NCBI GenBank assembly: GCA_022710725.1
Contig: JAKLGK010000002.1
Coordinates: 124,001-188,000, forward strand
Direction of reading: 5' to 3'
DNA: 64,000 nucleotides
Source of the DNA: Verrucomicrobiota bacterium
Lineage (GTDB): Bacteria > Verrucomicrobiota > Kiritimatiellia > CAIQIC01 > JAGNIJ01
The notes under the pieces were generated by a model. It made no database searches. It was not told the origin of the DNA and saw only the letters and a list, made by a program, of their open reading frames with translations. Positions within the stretch are counted from its first letter, which is position 1; every line of letters begins with the position of its first letter. The position numbers and the translations under genes are program-made. Shown here one piece after another: positions 63,237-64,000 of the stretch.

Positions 63237-63495
63237 CTAGCCCGGATAATGCGCGATTGGCGCGCATTATCCGCCCAAAGGGCCGCCACGTGAGCCGCGT
63301 AGGCCGCGGCAACGTGGCCGCACGCGGTGATGTGCCCGCGTTGCGGGCACAAACGGGGCTTGCCACGTTCGTATTGTCGAATCCTTGATTCGACAATACG
63401 TCACGTCTTCTGGCACGCGAATTGCCTATGCAATTCGCGTGCCCAGAAGCGCTTATTGCGTGAGCGTCTCTACGCTCATGCAATAAGCGGGCTAG
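63237..63495. repeat. CTAGCCCG-bounded mosaic hairpin element, copy 2
   Basis: 259 bp bounded by CTAGCCCG (63237-63244) and CGGGCTAG (63488-63495). By eye it is identical, base for base, to the element at 41501-41717 except for 42 extra bases at 63286-63327. Those contain one more hairpin (CCACGTGAGCCGCG at 63286-63299 against CGCGGCAACGTGG at 63305-63317). The element fills most of the 313-bp gene-free stretch upstream of the btuF-like gene. Its right end supplies the TAG stop of the secreted-protein gene at the window edge. Orientation is the same as in copy 1. Confidence 0.9.
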
Positions 63496-64000
63496 GGCGG
63501 AATCTCGGCGCTGACGCGGAGCAGGTTCCTCCGAGTTGGCGGCCTGTCGTCCTCGTACGTCATGAGGGTCCCCGTGCCCGGCTGAACGTCCGCCTCGACC
63601 CAGTCCAGGATGTTGCTGGATGTAAAAACGCGGTAGGTCCGCCGGGCGCTGCTCCACCAGGAGAGGATGACGTTGTTGCTCACGCCGCCGCCGGCCAGTT
63701 GGGAGAGGTGGAGATAATCCAATCCGTCGAGGGGATCGGTGTCGGCGACGAACTCGTCTGCGTTGACCAGGGTGTCGTTATCCGGGTCCGCCTGGCCGTC
63801 ATCCGCGAGCGGATCGGTCCCGCGCTCCAGTTCCCAGCCGTCCGTCATCGGGTCGCCGTCGGAACTGGCGGCCGCGGGATTCAGGCCGTGCTCGTATTCG
63901 TCCCGGTCCCCGGCATCGTCACGGTCGTAGTCCCGGCCGTCGCCCAGAGTCAGCAGGCTGCCGACGCAGGATCCCTCCCAGGCATCGGCCATCCCGTCGC
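63492..64000 (-). CDS. C-terminal part of a secreted protein (5' end off window)
   Basis: About 169 residues are visible; the frame is open through the right edge, so the start is outside. The visible part consists of calcium-type repeats (DDAGDRDEYEHGLNP, DPMTDGWELERGTDPL, DPDNDTLVNADEFVADTDPL) and a final beta module (VILSWWSSARRTYRVFTSSN) like those ending the metalloprotease, beta-helix, phosphatase and CotH proteins of this window. The last residues (LRVSAEIPP) depart from the usual FYRVRVxP ending, and the stop TAG lies inside the adjacent repeat element. The original end may therefore have been replaced by the insertion. Confidence 0.75.
   Translation of the reverse strand, partial: DGMADAWEGSCVGSLLTLGDGRDYDRDDAGDRDEYEHGLNPAAASSDGDPMTDGWELERGTDPLADDGQADPDNDTLVNADEFVADTDPLDGLDYLHLSQLAGGGVSNNVILSWWSSARRTYRVFTSSNILDWVEADVQPGTGTLMTYEDDRPPTRRNLLRVSAEIPP

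Noticed and set aside
63179-63495. Possible cobalamin riboswitch upstream of the btuF-like gene
   Set aside because: I looked for a B12 box and the usual stem arrangement and found none. The structure there belongs to the repeat element, which has a copy beside selD.

Overview
This is a GC-rich bacterial chromosomal segment with dense coding on both strands. The sequence alone does not name the organism. A PVC-superphylum bacterium, possibly Kiritimatiellota or a relative, is my best inference. The reasons are very large secreted multidomain proteins (parallel beta-helix, PKD, lamin-tail, CotH) sharing one C-terminal module, a PEP-CTERM substrate, a selenocysteine gene set, and abundant low-complexity intergenic repeats. 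I saw no rRNA or tRNA genes, CRISPR array, transposase or phage genes.

Layout. 1-8.6 kb holds housekeeping and envelope genes: a PAS protein cut by the left edge, tsaD and a ctp protease on minus; two membrane-anchored TPR proteins on plus; comEC and thiD on minus. 8.6-12.5 kb is a glycolysis/secretion operon gap-pgk-tpiA-secG behind a good sigma70-like promoter. 12.5-24.3 kb is a peptide-uptake cluster: two solute-binding proteins, two permeases (the second with a PAS-like insert), a secreted HExxH metalloprotease and two ATPases. 24.4-25.4 kb has small KTSC and DUF2062 genes. 25.4-31.4 kb is a five-gene lipid-modification operon with overlapping stop/start codons: desaturase, DUF1295, SAM methyltransferase, FAD oxidoreductase and a DUF1365-cyclopropane-synthase fusion. 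31.4-34.1 kb carries a polysaccharide deacetylase, a GT2 glycosyltransferase and a methyltransferase. 34-36.8 kb has three genes of unknown function. 36.9-54.5 kb is dominated by three giant secreted proteins with selD, selB and selA between them. 54.6-63.2 kb has a PEP-CTERM lamin-tail protein, miaB, an Rrf2 regulator, a secreted subtilisin and a btuFCD-like ABC transporter. The right edge cuts another secreted protein.

The most unusual feature is the repeat content. Two copies of a 217/259-bp element (41501-41717 and 63237-63495) are bounded by CTAGCCCG/CGGGCTAG and built of consecutive near-perfect hairpins. They are identical except for a 42-bp hairpin module. A smaller element of the same architecture lies between gap and pgk. 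Heptanucleotide tandem repeats and 9-bp-period repeats occupy several other gene junctions. At seven junctions the upstream gene's stop codon lies inside or at the edge of a repeat, which suggests that repeats settle at, or replace, gene ends.

Functionally the window fits a heterotroph that degrades polymers outside the cell (metalloprotease, subtilisin, phosphatase, CotH and beta-helix proteins), imports peptides and a cobalamin-like chelate, uses selenocysteine, and modifies its membrane lipids and envelope polysaccharide.
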